Below, one piece after another: positions 29,506-36,531 of a stretch of DNA of 64,000 bases. Where the stretch lies: positions 1 to 64,000 of the IMG/VR virus record IMGVR_UViG_3300048591_000302; one strand, written 5' to 3'. The notes below the pieces were generated by a model. The model was given only the letters and a program-made list of their open reading frames with translations. It did no database searches and had not been told where the DNA came from. The stretch's first letter is position 1. The number at the start of each line of letters is the position of its first letter. Source of the DNA: a virus. Made by a program: the position numbers and the translations under genes.

Positions 29506-29933
29506 AATGGCACGAATATTTTCTGAATGTCTGTGCGGTTGTTGCTGGTAAAAGCAAAGATGAATCAACCAAAGTGGGAGCAGTCATCGTTGGACCAGAT
29601 CATGAAATCCGGTCAACCGGTTACAACGGCTTCCCACGCGGTGTCAGAGAGCTGAAGGATCGGCAACATCGACCGTTGAAGTACCGTTACACTGAACATG
29701 CTGAGCGCAATGCTATTTACCAAGCGGCGAGAGCTGGAGTATGCACAAACAAGTGTACGCTCTATGTGAATTCGTTGCCTCCGTGCGCAGATTGTGCCAG
29801 AGCAATTATCCAAGCAGGTATTGTTGAAGTCTACTTTGCCTGCGCTGATGTACCAGAACGCTGGTATGATGATTGGATAATCAGTCAAACAATGTTCAAA
29901 GAAAGTGATGTGATTTGTGAAAACATTTTCTGA
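29502..29933 (+). CDS. dCMP deaminase (zinc cytidine-deaminase fold)
   Basis: Converts dCMP to dUMP, the substrate of thymidylate synthase. The zinc site is T-E-H-A-E-R-N-A (His and catalytic Glu near residues 66-68) with L-P-P-C-A-D-C-A (two Cys near 95-98). An E-S-T-K-V-G-A-V start is typical. At 143 aa it is a normal length. It is coupled to its neighbours and linked in pathway with ThyX at 35070. Confidence 0.92.
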   Translation: MKWHEYFLNVCAVVAGKSKDESTKVGAVIVGPDHEIRSTGYNGFPRGVRELKDRQHRPLKYRYTEHAERNAIYQAARAGVCTNKCTLYVNSLPPCADCARAIIQAGIVEVYFACADVPERWYDDWIISQTMFKESDVICENIF

Positions 29934-30249
29934 GTATCAAGCAGCAGCCGCGACAACCGCAATCTACCCCAAGACTGGGATGCTCGGTCTGACATATGTC
30001 GCTCTTGGTCTTGGCGAGGTTGGTGAAGTACAGGGTAAGATCAAGAAGATCATTCGTGACAATGCCTGTGTAATCACGGATGAGGCAAAGAAAGAAATTG
30101 GCAAGGAGCTTGGTGACGTGCTTTGGTATCTTGCCAACATGTGTACGGAGCTTGATCTTGACTTCGGAGAGATTGCACAATCAAATCTTGATAAGTTGGC
30201 ATCAAGAAAAGAACGTGGCGTCCTTCAAGGGAGCGGAGATAACCGATGA
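29917..30249 (+). CDS. MazG-like nucleotide pyrophosphohydrolase
   Basis: The 110-aa all-helical protein shows G-L-G-E-V-G-E-V-Q-G-K-I near residue 32 and K-E-L-G-D-V-L-W-Y-L near 63, the E-x2-E and E-x2-D metal-binding helices of the MazG family. It hydrolyses nucleoside triphosphates to monophosphates, feeding deoxynucleotide pools or removing aberrant or signalling nucleotides. It starts at GTG 29917 inside the deaminase 3' end. Confidence 0.85.
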   Translation: MKTFSEYQAAAATTAIYPKTGMLGLTYVALGLGEVGEVQGKIKKIIRDNACVITDEAKKEIGKELGDVLWYLANMCTELDLDFGEIAQSNLDKLASRKERGVLQGSGDNR

Positions 30250-30326
30250 AGCGCTTAGGCAGAAAGCAGTCTCAAGAACTCAAAGATATGAAGGAAAAAT
30301 GGAATGAAAAAAATGGGAGGCTATAA
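30246..30326 (+). CDS. 26-aa basic peptide
   Basis: A short frame beginning in the MazG-like stop codon (ATGA), with GGAGAT about 5 bases upstream, and ending one base into the next start (TAATG). Mostly Lys, Arg, Glu, Gln: a single charged helix. Its position in an unbroken coupled chain supports translation. Confidence 0.45.
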   Translation: MKRLGRKQSQELKDMKEKWNEKNGRL

Positions 30327-30475
30327 TGATTGATTATTATACCGTTAAGAAGCAAGAAGAATTCGATAAGGTTACGAAACCTAAGCAGTACAAACGTATC
30401 AAGCCGAGGGTTGATCGTAACGGGCCTTGTCCGTGTGGTAGTGAACTGAAAGCAAAGAAGTGTTGTTACAAATGA
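30326..30475 (+). CDS. SEC-C zinc-motif mini-protein, 49 aa
   Basis: A short gene after GGGAGG. The last third reads G-P-C-P-C-G-S-E-L-K-A-K-K-C-C, the SEC-C metal-binding motif found at the end of SecA and in many stand-alone proteins. The first part is basic and Tyr-rich. It may bind zinc and contact protein or RNA; no specific role known. Confidence 0.75.
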   Translation: MIDYYTVKKQEEFDKVTKPKQYKRIKPRVDRNGPCPCGSELKAKKCCYK

Positions 30476-30654
30476 TTACATTAATGTGCACCTTAGTCTC
30501 GGTATGTCTTTCGAGCGCAAGCTTCATCGGACTCATGTACTTCGGTTTCGGGATCGAAATCCAAAACATTTGGGCATTCTTCGTGCTATTCGCGGCTTGG
30601 AAAGTGTTTTCTAATCTGGCACGCGCTTTCGCGAAGAGTGTGAAGGTGGAATGA
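30472..30654 (+). CDS. Two-span membrane protein, 60 aa
   Basis: Starts at ATG 30472 overlapping the SEC-C stop. Two hydrophobic segments (about residues 2-24 and 31-47) separated by a short acidic turn, then a basic tail, suggest two transmembrane helices. Such small proteins can be holins, antiholins or host-membrane modulators; nothing in the context proves lysis. Confidence 0.6.
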   Translation: MITLMCTLVSVCLSSASFIGLMYFGFGIEIQNIWAFFVLFAAWKVFSNLARAFAKSVKVE

Positions 30655-30953
30655 TGCCATTTTATCACAGGGAATTAGTTTTGGTCGAAGCCATTCAATT
30701 GAGATGGGCGACTTGGAACGAGATTTGTGCGTTCCTTGGAGACACAATCAATGATAGTAATCCAGGATTCTTTGGACCAGCCTCAGATACGTGCGGAGAA
30801 TGTGGTCCTGATTACATAAATATTAAGATTCCTACGCCTATAGGTGAACAGATAGTCCAGCACCGTGATTACGTAATCCAGGGCGTGAATGGTGAGTTCT
30901 ATGCTTGCAAGCCAGATGTCTTTGCTGAGATATATGAGAAGGTGGGATCATGA
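30651..30953 (+). CDS. Conserved-type phage hypothetical, 100 aa
   Basis: The pattern V-E-A-I-Q-L-R-W at the start and a closing V-N-G-E-F-Y-A-C-K-P-D-V-F followed by I-Y-E-K-V is one often met in small phage proteins of unknown function. A C-G-E-C pair near residue 48 adds a possible metal site. Confidence 0.65.
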   Translation: MMPFYHRELVLVEAIQLRWATWNEICAFLGDTINDSNPGFFGPASDTCGECGPDYINIKIPTPIGEQIVQHRDYVIQGVNGEFYACKPDVFAEIYEKVGS

Positions 30954-31177
30954 ACTACTATACACCAGAAACCCACGAATGTTTGGATAATCAAATGAAT
31001 CAGTGCAGTATTGTAACAAACTATGTATGCAGCCGATTGTGGAACAAGTGTAAATATTGCAAACTTGACGAAGATGGATGTTGCATTTACATGGGCTATA
31101 CAGGCGAATGCCGTAATTCTGAAGCAAGATGTGATCAAAAGGAACACGAACATGAGCGTAAGATATATGTGCCGTGA
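30950..31177 (+). CDS. Cys-rich 75-aa protein
   Basis: Nine Cys in 75 residues, including C-K-Y-C and a C-C pair. Overlaps the following Cys-rich gene by 26 bases. Its Cys layout resembles the neighbour and the 58-aa protein at 12903-13079, so these may be one metal-binding family. Confidence 0.6.
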   Translation: MNYYTPETHECLDNQMNQCSIVTNYVCSRLWNKCKYCKLDEDGCCIYMGYTGECRNSEARCDQKEHEHERKIYVP

Positions 31178-31448
31178 TTTCGAACGCTGTCCATATTGGA
31201 AGTGTGATCTGATTAACAATTTCCTTTGTGGATGGAGAAATCACAAGAGTGAATGTTCAAACCCACAGGCACACGCAAGATGTGAACAGATTATTGAGTA
31301 TAAATGTCCCGGTGAAGAAGGATGCGCGTACAAAGAGGGCAACGATTGTGTGTGCAAAGTGAGAAGCGGTCCTCGTAGCGGTAACTGTACAAACAAGAAG
31401 GCACAACATGAAATGGCAAGAACTGAGAAAATGGCGGCGCAAGGGTAA
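31152..31448 (+). CDS. Cys-rich 98-aa protein
   Basis: From ATG 31152 (AGGA 8 bases upstream) the product has ten Cys in spaced pairs, with basic residues between. A longer frame to 31023 is not used because it lacks a ribosome-binding site. Likely a paralogue of the previous gene. Function unknown. Confidence 0.55.
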   Translation: MSVRYMCRDFERCPYWKCDLINNFLCGWRNHKSECSNPQAHARCEQIIEYKCPGEEGCAYKEGNDCVCKVRSGPRSGNCTNKKAQHEMARTEKMAAQG

Positions 31449-31737
31449 GGATTTCCTGATTGAAGTAACACACTATGATGAGTCGATCTGGAACATCCAC
31501 CTGTATCTCTATCCAGATCATCCTCTTTTCAAGGCTGATCGTAGAGCGTTCGATCAGGCACCGGGACATTGTTACATTTCATTGTTTCAGCGGAATCGAC
31601 TCAACAGCGATACTGATACGTCTTTACAGGTCGGTTGGGACTACAATCACGAAGGCGATGATTACTATCGTGATCTTCGTGATCCGGGACCAATACTCGC
31701 GGATGCTGACAAACTGTATGATTGGGTAATCAAATGA
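31408..31737 (+). CDS. Hypothetical 109-aa protein
   Basis: A basic start (K-W-R-R-K-G-K-D) then beta-rich and acidic C-terminal parts ending D-W-V-I-K, whose codons form the recurrent GATTGGGTAATC palindrome. AAGAAGG lies 6 bases before ATG. No family recognised. Confidence 0.6.
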   Translation: MKWQELRKWRRKGKDFLIEVTHYDESIWNIHLYLYPDHPLFKADRRAFDQAPGHCYISLFQRNRLNSDTDTSLQVGWDYNHEGDDYYRDLRDPGPILADADKLYDWVIK

Positions 31738-31949
31738 TTTCTTTTGATGAGAGCGAAATCAGCAAAGAGGAATTTGAAAAATTAATTGCTGATAATGATG
31801 TGTTCAAAATTCATTCAGGCGATGCTTGTCTTTGTATTCCCAAAGCAAGCGTCACGTTTCAAGGTATGGTTGACCTTCATCTGTTGGATAAATTGATTAA
31901 ACAAGCAAAAATGTCAAGCGATATTGTAGAACTTTCAAACTTAGGATAA
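31734..31949 (+). CDS. Hypothetical 71-aa acidic protein
   Basis: ATG 31734 overlaps the previous stop. An acidic helical start is followed by a C-L-C-I-P strand and a helix. AT-richer than neighbours. No family recognised. Confidence 0.55.
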   Translation: MISFDESEISKEEFEKLIADNDVFKIHSGDACLCIPKASVTFQGMVDLHLLDKLIKQAKMSSDIVELSNLG

Positions 31950-31953
31950 TCAA

Positions 31954-32592
31954 ATGACAGAAGAGGGCCCTTTTACTTATTTTCCTAACGAGTGTAATGA
32001 AGGTAAAACAATGAAACCATGTCCGTTCTGCAAGTCAAGCGATCTGAAGTACTACTCAGGATGGCCGAAGAAGATCAAGGAAGCTGAGAAGTTACAACAT
32101 CTGATGCGTAAGCCTACAATAACGTGTAGAGGCTGTGGCATCGAGTTCAGTTCAGGTGTATTCGGTTGCGGCTACAATGATAAGTACGCCTATGATGTCA
32201 CGGTACAAGTCTGGAACACCCGCGTCTTTGAGAGCCATGACCATCTTGTAGCCGAGAACAAACAGCTGCACGATATGATCTATGATTGTCAAACCCAGAT
32301 TCACGGATACAAACGCAAGCTTGAAACCTGCGTCATCCACGAGAATGTTTTGCTGAACGTCGCACAGCTCGATGTCTGGTATGCTTCGATAGCCAAAGGC
32401 TACAAAGCTTGCAGGAAGTGCGGTGCGCCGGTAAGAGGAAACGGTTGCTGCATATTCTGTGACGCGTGGGACTCCGGAACTGAATTTCGCTGGATCAACG
32501 CAAGTGCTGATTCAGTGGTCGCGTTCAAGAATGAACTGGACTGGCTTCTTGCTAAGTACGGTGCTAAGATTGATGGTGTAATCAAAATGTAA
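31954..32592 (+). CDS. Lar-like zinc-ribbon protein with second ribbon
   Basis: The 212-aa protein contains M-K-P-C-P-F-C-K-S near residue 20, C-R-G-C near 58 and V-W-N-T-R near 86, the order found in Lar-type restriction-alleviation proteins. A helical linker follows, then a C-terminal ribbon with C-R-K-C and C-I-F-C near 150-168. ATG 31954 has AGGA 8 bases upstream; an internal ATG at 32011 behind AAGGT would give a protein starting at the ribbon. Restriction alleviation is inferred from likeness only. Confidence 0.55.
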   Translation: MTEEGPFTYFPNECNEGKTMKPCPFCKSSDLKYYSGWPKKIKEAEKLQHLMRKPTITCRGCGIEFSSGVFGCGYNDKYAYDVTVQVWNTRVFESHDHLVAENKQLHDMIYDCQTQIHGYKRKLETCVIHENVLLNVAQLDVWYASIAKGYKACRKCGAPVRGNGCCIFCDAWDSGTEFRWINASADSVVAFKNELDWLLAKYGAKIDGVIKM

Positions 32593-32603
32593 GGAGCTTA
32601 TGT

Positions 32604-32804
32604 ATGAATGACTATGTTTGGTTTGAAAACGGTTGCATCAATTTCTTCAATACTGATGGTGAACGGTTTGTTGTTATTCTTGCAAATGTTTTTGAGTGCA
32701 GATTCGTTTGTGAAGATAATGATGTATTACTAAAAGTTACCTTCACCGATAATGCAACAGTCCACTACAAGCTTAAAAGGATGAACAAAGATGAGCAAAT
32801 CTAA
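32604..32804 (+). CDS. Hypothetical 66-aa protein
   Basis: A beta-rich protein (R-F-V-V-I-L-A-N-V and V-L-L-K-V-T-F) led by AAGGAG 7 bases before ATG. Overlaps the next gene by 14 bases. No family recognised. Confidence 0.6.
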   Translation: MNDYVWFENGCINFFNTDGERFVVILANVFECRFVCEDNDVLLKVTFTDNATVHYKLKRMNKDEQI

Positions 32805-33510
32805 GCACTATGAGATGTCCAAACTTCATTTTGAAGATTTGACACGGCAGGTAGAGTTCAACAGCACAAGTGGATGGCGGCCTGTAGGCTTGCCAACATT
32901 CAAAGAGCATGAGAATTACAGGTTCAAGCCACCGCACGATATCGAGGGTAATAAGATGTTCGTTGGACCATGGTACGTGAAGGACAAGACACCATTCAGG
33001 ATCACGCGACTCGATATCAGCGCAACATACAACGATTACAACTTCAAATCTGTGACTATCTGCTATTGGAACGGTTCGAGCGGTGACGTGTATCCATGGG
33101 AGATCATGGGTGCGCATAAAGTGATTATTGAATCAAAGCACAAAGAAATTATGGCTTGGCATTATGCTGATCCATCCTTGCCTATATTCTACCGTGCTAA
33201 AAATGGTCTTGCTTGGCAAGTATGTGGCAGACCTATAAGCTTCCGTGAGGATTGGGAATACAAGCTCGGTGATCCTTTGGACGCCCATGGTAATCTATTC
33301 AGGGTAGGTGAATGCTATACGTGCAACGGTTCGACATTTATTTTACTGGATGTTGATAGCCGCAGAGCTAAAGTATTGAATAGCGATGAATCGTTGTATG
33401 ATTTGCCAATCATAGAAATTAAGGGTGCTGTTCCGTGCTACGAAAATCGTGTACTCAGCGCGTTCATCAAAATCTTATTTAGGAGTTACTATGAAAAGCC
33501 GACACAGTGA
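32791..33510 (+). CDS. Two-module hypothetical, member of a local paralogue set
   Basis: The 239-aa protein contains two similar units of about 110 aa. Each has an N-terminal K-H helix, a G-W-R or G-L-A-W strand, a F-K/F-R-E segment and a Y-K/R-F/L stretch, followed by a G-Y/G-E-C-Y turn and beta strands. The second unit matches the following gene (R-P-I-S-F-R-E-D-W-E-Y-K-L-G against K-P-I-A-F-N-E-D-Y-E-Y-E-L-G). Function unknown. Confidence 0.6.
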   Translation: MSKSKHYEMSKLHFEDLTRQVEFNSTSGWRPVGLPTFKEHENYRFKPPHDIEGNKMFVGPWYVKDKTPFRITRLDISATYNDYNFKSVTICYWNGSSGDVYPWEIMGAHKVIIESKHKEIMAWHYADPSLPIFYRAKNGLAWQVCGRPISFREDWEYKLGDPLDAHGNLFRVGECYTCNGSTFILLDVDSRRAKVLNSDESLYDLPIIEIKGAVPCYENRVLSAFIKILFRSYYEKPTQ

Positions 33511-33961
33511 ATTGATCAGAGAATATTATGAGGACATAACTCAGGATGTCTGGGGACGAGTAAGCTGTTCAGACTCTTGGCGCCTGTGCGTTAAGCCAAT
33601 AGCCTTCAATGAAGACTATGAGTATGAGCTTGGTGCGCTTAGAGATAAACATGGTGAAGTGATTGAGATAGGTGGGTGCTACGTACTAAATGGTCGAGTA
33701 TTCGTTGTTCGATTCCTAAAAGACCGTGAAGTACATATCCAGTATCTGGATAATAACTACAGAGTCAGTTTTAGTGTAAAACAGATGCTGGAAGCTGAAC
33801 CTTGTCGGAATATCGGTACTCTGAAATATGCTATCGGCAGATTACAGAATCAGATAGCTATACTCGAATATCTTACTGATGTTCACAGACCGTTCGAAGG
33901 TGAAATCGGACCATGTAACGATAAAGTAAAGGTGAACGCATGCACAAAAATGCCAGCGTAG
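33491..33961 (+). CDS. Paralogue-set hypothetical, 156 aa
   Basis: ATG 33491 follows TAGGAG by 5 bases; a longer frame from 33425 is not used. The first 95 residues match the second unit of the previous protein (W-R-L-C-V-K-P-I-A-F, then Y-V-L-N-G-R-V-F-V-V). The rest is helical. Function unknown. Confidence 0.6.
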   Translation: MKSRHSELIREYYEDITQDVWGRVSCSDSWRLCVKPIAFNEDYEYELGALRDKHGEVIEIGGCYVLNGRVFVVRFLKDREVHIQYLDNNYRVSFSVKQMLEAEPCRNIGTLKYAIGRLQNQIAILEYLTDVHRPFEGEIGPCNDKVKVNACTKMPA

Positions 33962-34434
33962 TCAAACATTGGGTCGTAGACACGAATCGTCGGGTCGAGT
34001 TCTTAAGACAAGATGAAACATGGCGACCACTAACAGGGGTCACATTACATGACTTCGAATATGCGTTAGCAAGATTTGCTTACCCAATCGACAGTAATTG
34101 GCGCGAGATGGTGGTCGGAAATGAATACTATAATGATGCATTTGGCTACTTCATTTTCCACGGTCGTGTAGATGCTGCAAGCTTTTCCATTGGTCAGCTA
34201 CACAAGGCACAATGGGAGCTTGATGGAGCCAAACCGAAGTGTGAAATGTTTGGTGAAATGGAATATATTCCTCACCTGATACCGGAAGGCTTCCGGGTGC
34301 TTACAGCTGAGGAACAGTTTAACAAGGGTGACTATTTTTTGAAGAGTTGGTGTGGTTCAACCTACTGGGAAAAATTTACTCTAGGTGGGTCCACCATTGG
34401 CAATGCAATAGCAATAAGAAAGGTGAACACATGA
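33940..34434 (+). CDS. Paralogue-set hypothetical, 164 aa
   Basis: Starts with K-H-W-V-V-D-T-N-R-R-V-E-F and W-R-P-L, then F-E-Y-A-L and V-G-N-E-Y-Y, the same order as the unit in the two preceding genes but more diverged. It is the third member of a local amplification. Function unknown. Confidence 0.55.
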   Translation: MHKNASVVKHWVVDTNRRVEFLRQDETWRPLTGVTLHDFEYALARFAYPIDSNWREMVVGNEYYNDAFGYFIFHGRVDAASFSIGQLHKAQWELDGAKPKCEMFGEMEYIPHLIPEGFRVLTAEEQFNKGDYFLKSWCGSTYWEKFTLGGSTIGNAIAIRKVNT

Positions 34435-34598
34435 CAGTCAGGGAGATCGAGGTTCTTACAACCTATGTGTGTGAGCATTGTGGTCACATTCATAAAAAAC
34501 AATTTCAGATTCGTTGCAATGCTGATTGGTTACGCAATAGCATTCCACCAAAGATGGAATGCCCTAAATGTAAGGAGGCGTATGAAAGAAGCAATTGA
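34431..34598 (+). CDS. Zinc-ribbon mini-protein, 55 aa
   Basis: ATG 34431 overlaps the previous stop and follows AAAGGTG. C-E-H-C near residue 14 and C-P-K-C near 45 make a complete zinc ribbon. The longer upstream frame is a shadow of the previous gene. Confidence 0.65.
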   Translation: MTVREIEVLTTYVCEHCGHIHKKQFQIRCNADWLRNSIPPKMECPKCKEAYERSN

Positions 34599-35073
34599 TC
34601 ACGCAATCAAACTAAGGCTTATCCTAATTGAGGCTGGCGCAACAATGCCCTATGCGTTCGATGAAACACCGCTCGAAGAACCGGCAAGCTGGTTCTTCGG
34701 TGAGCTGTTACATCAACATACAGTTGCAATAGAGCTTGCAACCTTCATGCACCAGATTCTCTATCGACTCACTGGCGAGATTGTTGATGCAAGTTCGATG
34801 ACCAAAACTGTTGATAGTGACTTCTTCGTGGTCCAGCTCAAGAACGAGATCGAGCTGATCCTTGAGGAAGCGAACCGGACCAAGTACATTGCTCAACGGA
34901 TTCGCGACAGCAGCGGTCAAATCTTTGGTATTGCTTTCAGCGACGAACCAAATAATCCTGAATCAATTGTTAGCTCAATCTATGACAAGATGAATATGGT
35001 CAAGGAAATTTATATAGAGATTACACGAATGATTAAGGAAACAATACAACTATATGAGGAACAGAGACCATGA
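34582..35073 (+). CDS. Hypothetical 163-aa helical protein
   Basis: ATG 34582 is preceded by AGGAGGCGT, so the longer upstream frame is excluded. The protein is nearly all helical and acidic, with a central E-N-R-T-type basic patch missing. No family recognised. It overlaps ThyX by 4 bases. Confidence 0.65.
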   Translation: MKEAIDHAIKLRLILIEAGATMPYAFDETPLEEPASWFFGELLHQHTVAIELATFMHQILYRLTGEIVDASSMTKTVDSDFFVVQLKNEIELILEEANRTKYIAQRIRDSSGQIFGIAFSDEPNNPESIVSSIYDKMNMVKEIYIEITRMIKETIQLYEEQRP

Positions 35074-35834
35074 AGCAGAGCGTTAAGAAAGTCGAGATAC
35101 GTAACCCCTACGAGAAAATCGAGTATTGCGGTCGTATCTGTTACAAGAGTGAACCGAAGGGTGATGCAGTTGGCTTCATCAAGAAGCGTATTGCCAGCGG
35201 TCATGAAAGCATTTTGGAACATGTGTATATCACTGTTTACGTGGACACTGATACACCGATTTTCCTCGATGACAAATTCCTGACTATCGGTACACGTTCT
35301 GTATCTGGCAATATCCGGTCATTCAGGAACTACTGTAAACGCCGTAAGGACTATGCCATGGCACAGTACCTGCTCTCCATACTGCGTGGTAGTGCATACA
35401 ATCATTTCTTCGAGGATATACCATGTAAAGACAAGACAGCATCCGGTGGTATCGTGTTGATGAAGCAGGAAACCTATCATTGCGTAACCAATCGTGGTAT
35501 TAGTCACGAACTGGTGAGGCACCGGCAGATGTCCTTCAGTCAAGAGAGTACTCGATATATCAAGTACGATGAAATCGAGTATATTGATCCACTCACAGAC
35601 CATCCGGCTTTGGGTCGTGCGCTTAAGGCTTGCTCCAAGGCTTACAAGGAACTGATCCGTGGTGGGATACCACCGCAGATTGCGCGAGCAGTACTGCCCA
35701 ACGATTTGAAGACCGAGATCATTATCACAGGTACGCCACAAATGTGGGATTACGTAATCAATCTGCGCAGTCAGCCAGATTGTCACCCTCAAATGCAAGA
35801 ACTAATGAAGGAGATCAAAACATGTCGGAGCTGA
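35070..35834 (+). CDS. thyX: FAD-dependent thymidylate synthase
   Basis: Makes dTMP from dUMP using methylenetetrahydrofolate and FAD/NADPH. The diagnostic motif R-H-R-Q-M-S-F-S-Q-E-S-T-R-Y is present near residue 150, and H-E-S-I-L-E-H near 45 is also typical. A C-terminal helix with D-L-K-T-E (substrate binding) follows. At 254 aa it is standard. Together with dCMP deaminase and dNMP kinase in the same block it gives dTMP and dTDP for replication. No ThyA or dihydrofolate reductase seen. Confidence 0.95.
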   Translation: MKQSVKKVEIRNPYEKIEYCGRICYKSEPKGDAVGFIKKRIASGHESILEHVYITVYVDTDTPIFLDDKFLTIGTRSVSGNIRSFRNYCKRRKDYAMAQYLLSILRGSAYNHFFEDIPCKDKTASGGIVLMKQETYHCVTNRGISHELVRHRQMSFSQESTRYIKYDEIEYIDPLTDHPALGRALKACSKAYKELIRGGIPPQIARAVLPNDLKTEIIITGTPQMWDYVINLRSQPDCHPQMQELMKEIKTCRS

Positions 35835-36028
35835 ACGGAACAATAAATCTTAAAGAGATCGCAGACCTTGTCTGCAAGAAAAAACAAGACCTTGCTAATG
35901 GCATCTACAAATGTCCAATTTGCGGAGCAAGGGTGAATCCCGAAACAGATTTCGATGATGAACGCTCGAAGAAGGAGTTCTTCATCTCGTCCCTGTGTCA
36001 AGAATGTCAAGATAAGGTTTTCGGCTAA
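35822..36028 (+). CDS. Zinc-ribbon protein, 68 aa
   Basis: ATG 35822 follows AAGGAGA by 7 bases within the ThyX 3' end. C-P-I-C near residue 31 and C-Q-E-C near 60 form a zinc ribbon. The end touches the next start (TAATG). Confidence 0.65.
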   Translation: MSELNGTINLKEIADLVCKKKQDLANGIYKCPICGARVNPETDFDDERSKKEFFISSLCQECQDKVFG

Positions 36029-36399
36029 TGGCTGTCATCTTGACAATAGACAAGGTGAAGTTCGCAGTTGATGGTGCCCTGTGGATCAGAGAAGGTGAGA
36101 AGCTGCATATCGATGCTACGCTTGCACTGATGCTGCCACAGGACAACACCCTCTGGATGGACTACATCAGTAAGTTCGCTGATCTGATGAGCCAATCAGA
36201 TGCGCTAACCAACTTCACCATAGTGCGCGTTGGTCAAGAGATCATGGTGACGCTACCAGATAACATGTGTACGCGATATCTGCTCAATGGACTGTATATC
36301 GCGGATGATGAGTTCATCTTCACTACGTTACGTCCATTGGAAATGATGATCTGTCTATCCACTGGACGCAGAAACGCCGCTTTGCGCGGCGTTGGTTAA
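36028..36399 (+). CDS. Hypothetical 123-aa protein
   Basis: The last gene of the rightward block. Beta-rich N terminus (V-I-L-T-I-D-K-V-K-F-A-V), helical centre. Its last codons carry an 8-bp perfect hairpin (36373-36380 with 36386-36393). No family recognised. Confidence 0.65.
   Translation: MAVILTIDKVKFAVDGALWIREGEKLHIDATLALMLPQDNTLWMDYISKFADLMSQSDALTNFTIVRVGQEIMVTLPDNMCTRYLLNGLYIADDEFIFTTLRPLEMMICLSTGRRNAALRGVG
36373..36393. terminator. Hairpin at the convergence of two blocks
   Basis: AACGCCGC pairs perfectly with GCGGCGTT across a 5-base loop. It lies inside the end of the rightward block and just past the end of the leftward late block (stop at 36403). On the minus strand it is followed by TCTGCG, a poor U-tract, so termination is uncertain. 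Confidence 0.35.
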
Positions 36400-36402
36400 G
36401 TG

Positions 36403-36531
36403 TTACTTGGGAACCTTGAAGTTGAGTCTTTCTTTGAACTCTTCTTTCTTTCCTTTGTTCCAGTTGGATACGGGTCGAATATAGCCGCACACGCGGCTAT
36501 ACACTTCGCACTTCTGACCACACTTAGCCAT
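36403..36531 (-). CDS. Stand-alone NrdD C-terminal (glycyl-radical motif) mini-protein, 42 aa
   Basis: A short gene at the end of the late block, starting in the stop of the previous gene. It reads C-E-V-Y-S-R-V-C-G-Y-I-R-P-V near residues 8-21, then W-N-K-G-K-K-E-E-F and R. R-V-C-G-Y is the glycyl-radical loop of anaerobic ribonucleotide reductase (NrdD), and the W-N-x-G-K-x-E-E-F tail matches small NrdD-family proteins annotated in many bacteria and phages. No catalytic NrdD body is in the window. It could act as a radical-domain spare part, like GrcA for formate lyase. Function inferred only. Confidence 0.7.
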   Translation of the reverse strand: MAKCGQKCEVYSRVCGYIRPVSNWNKGKKEEFKERLNFKVPK

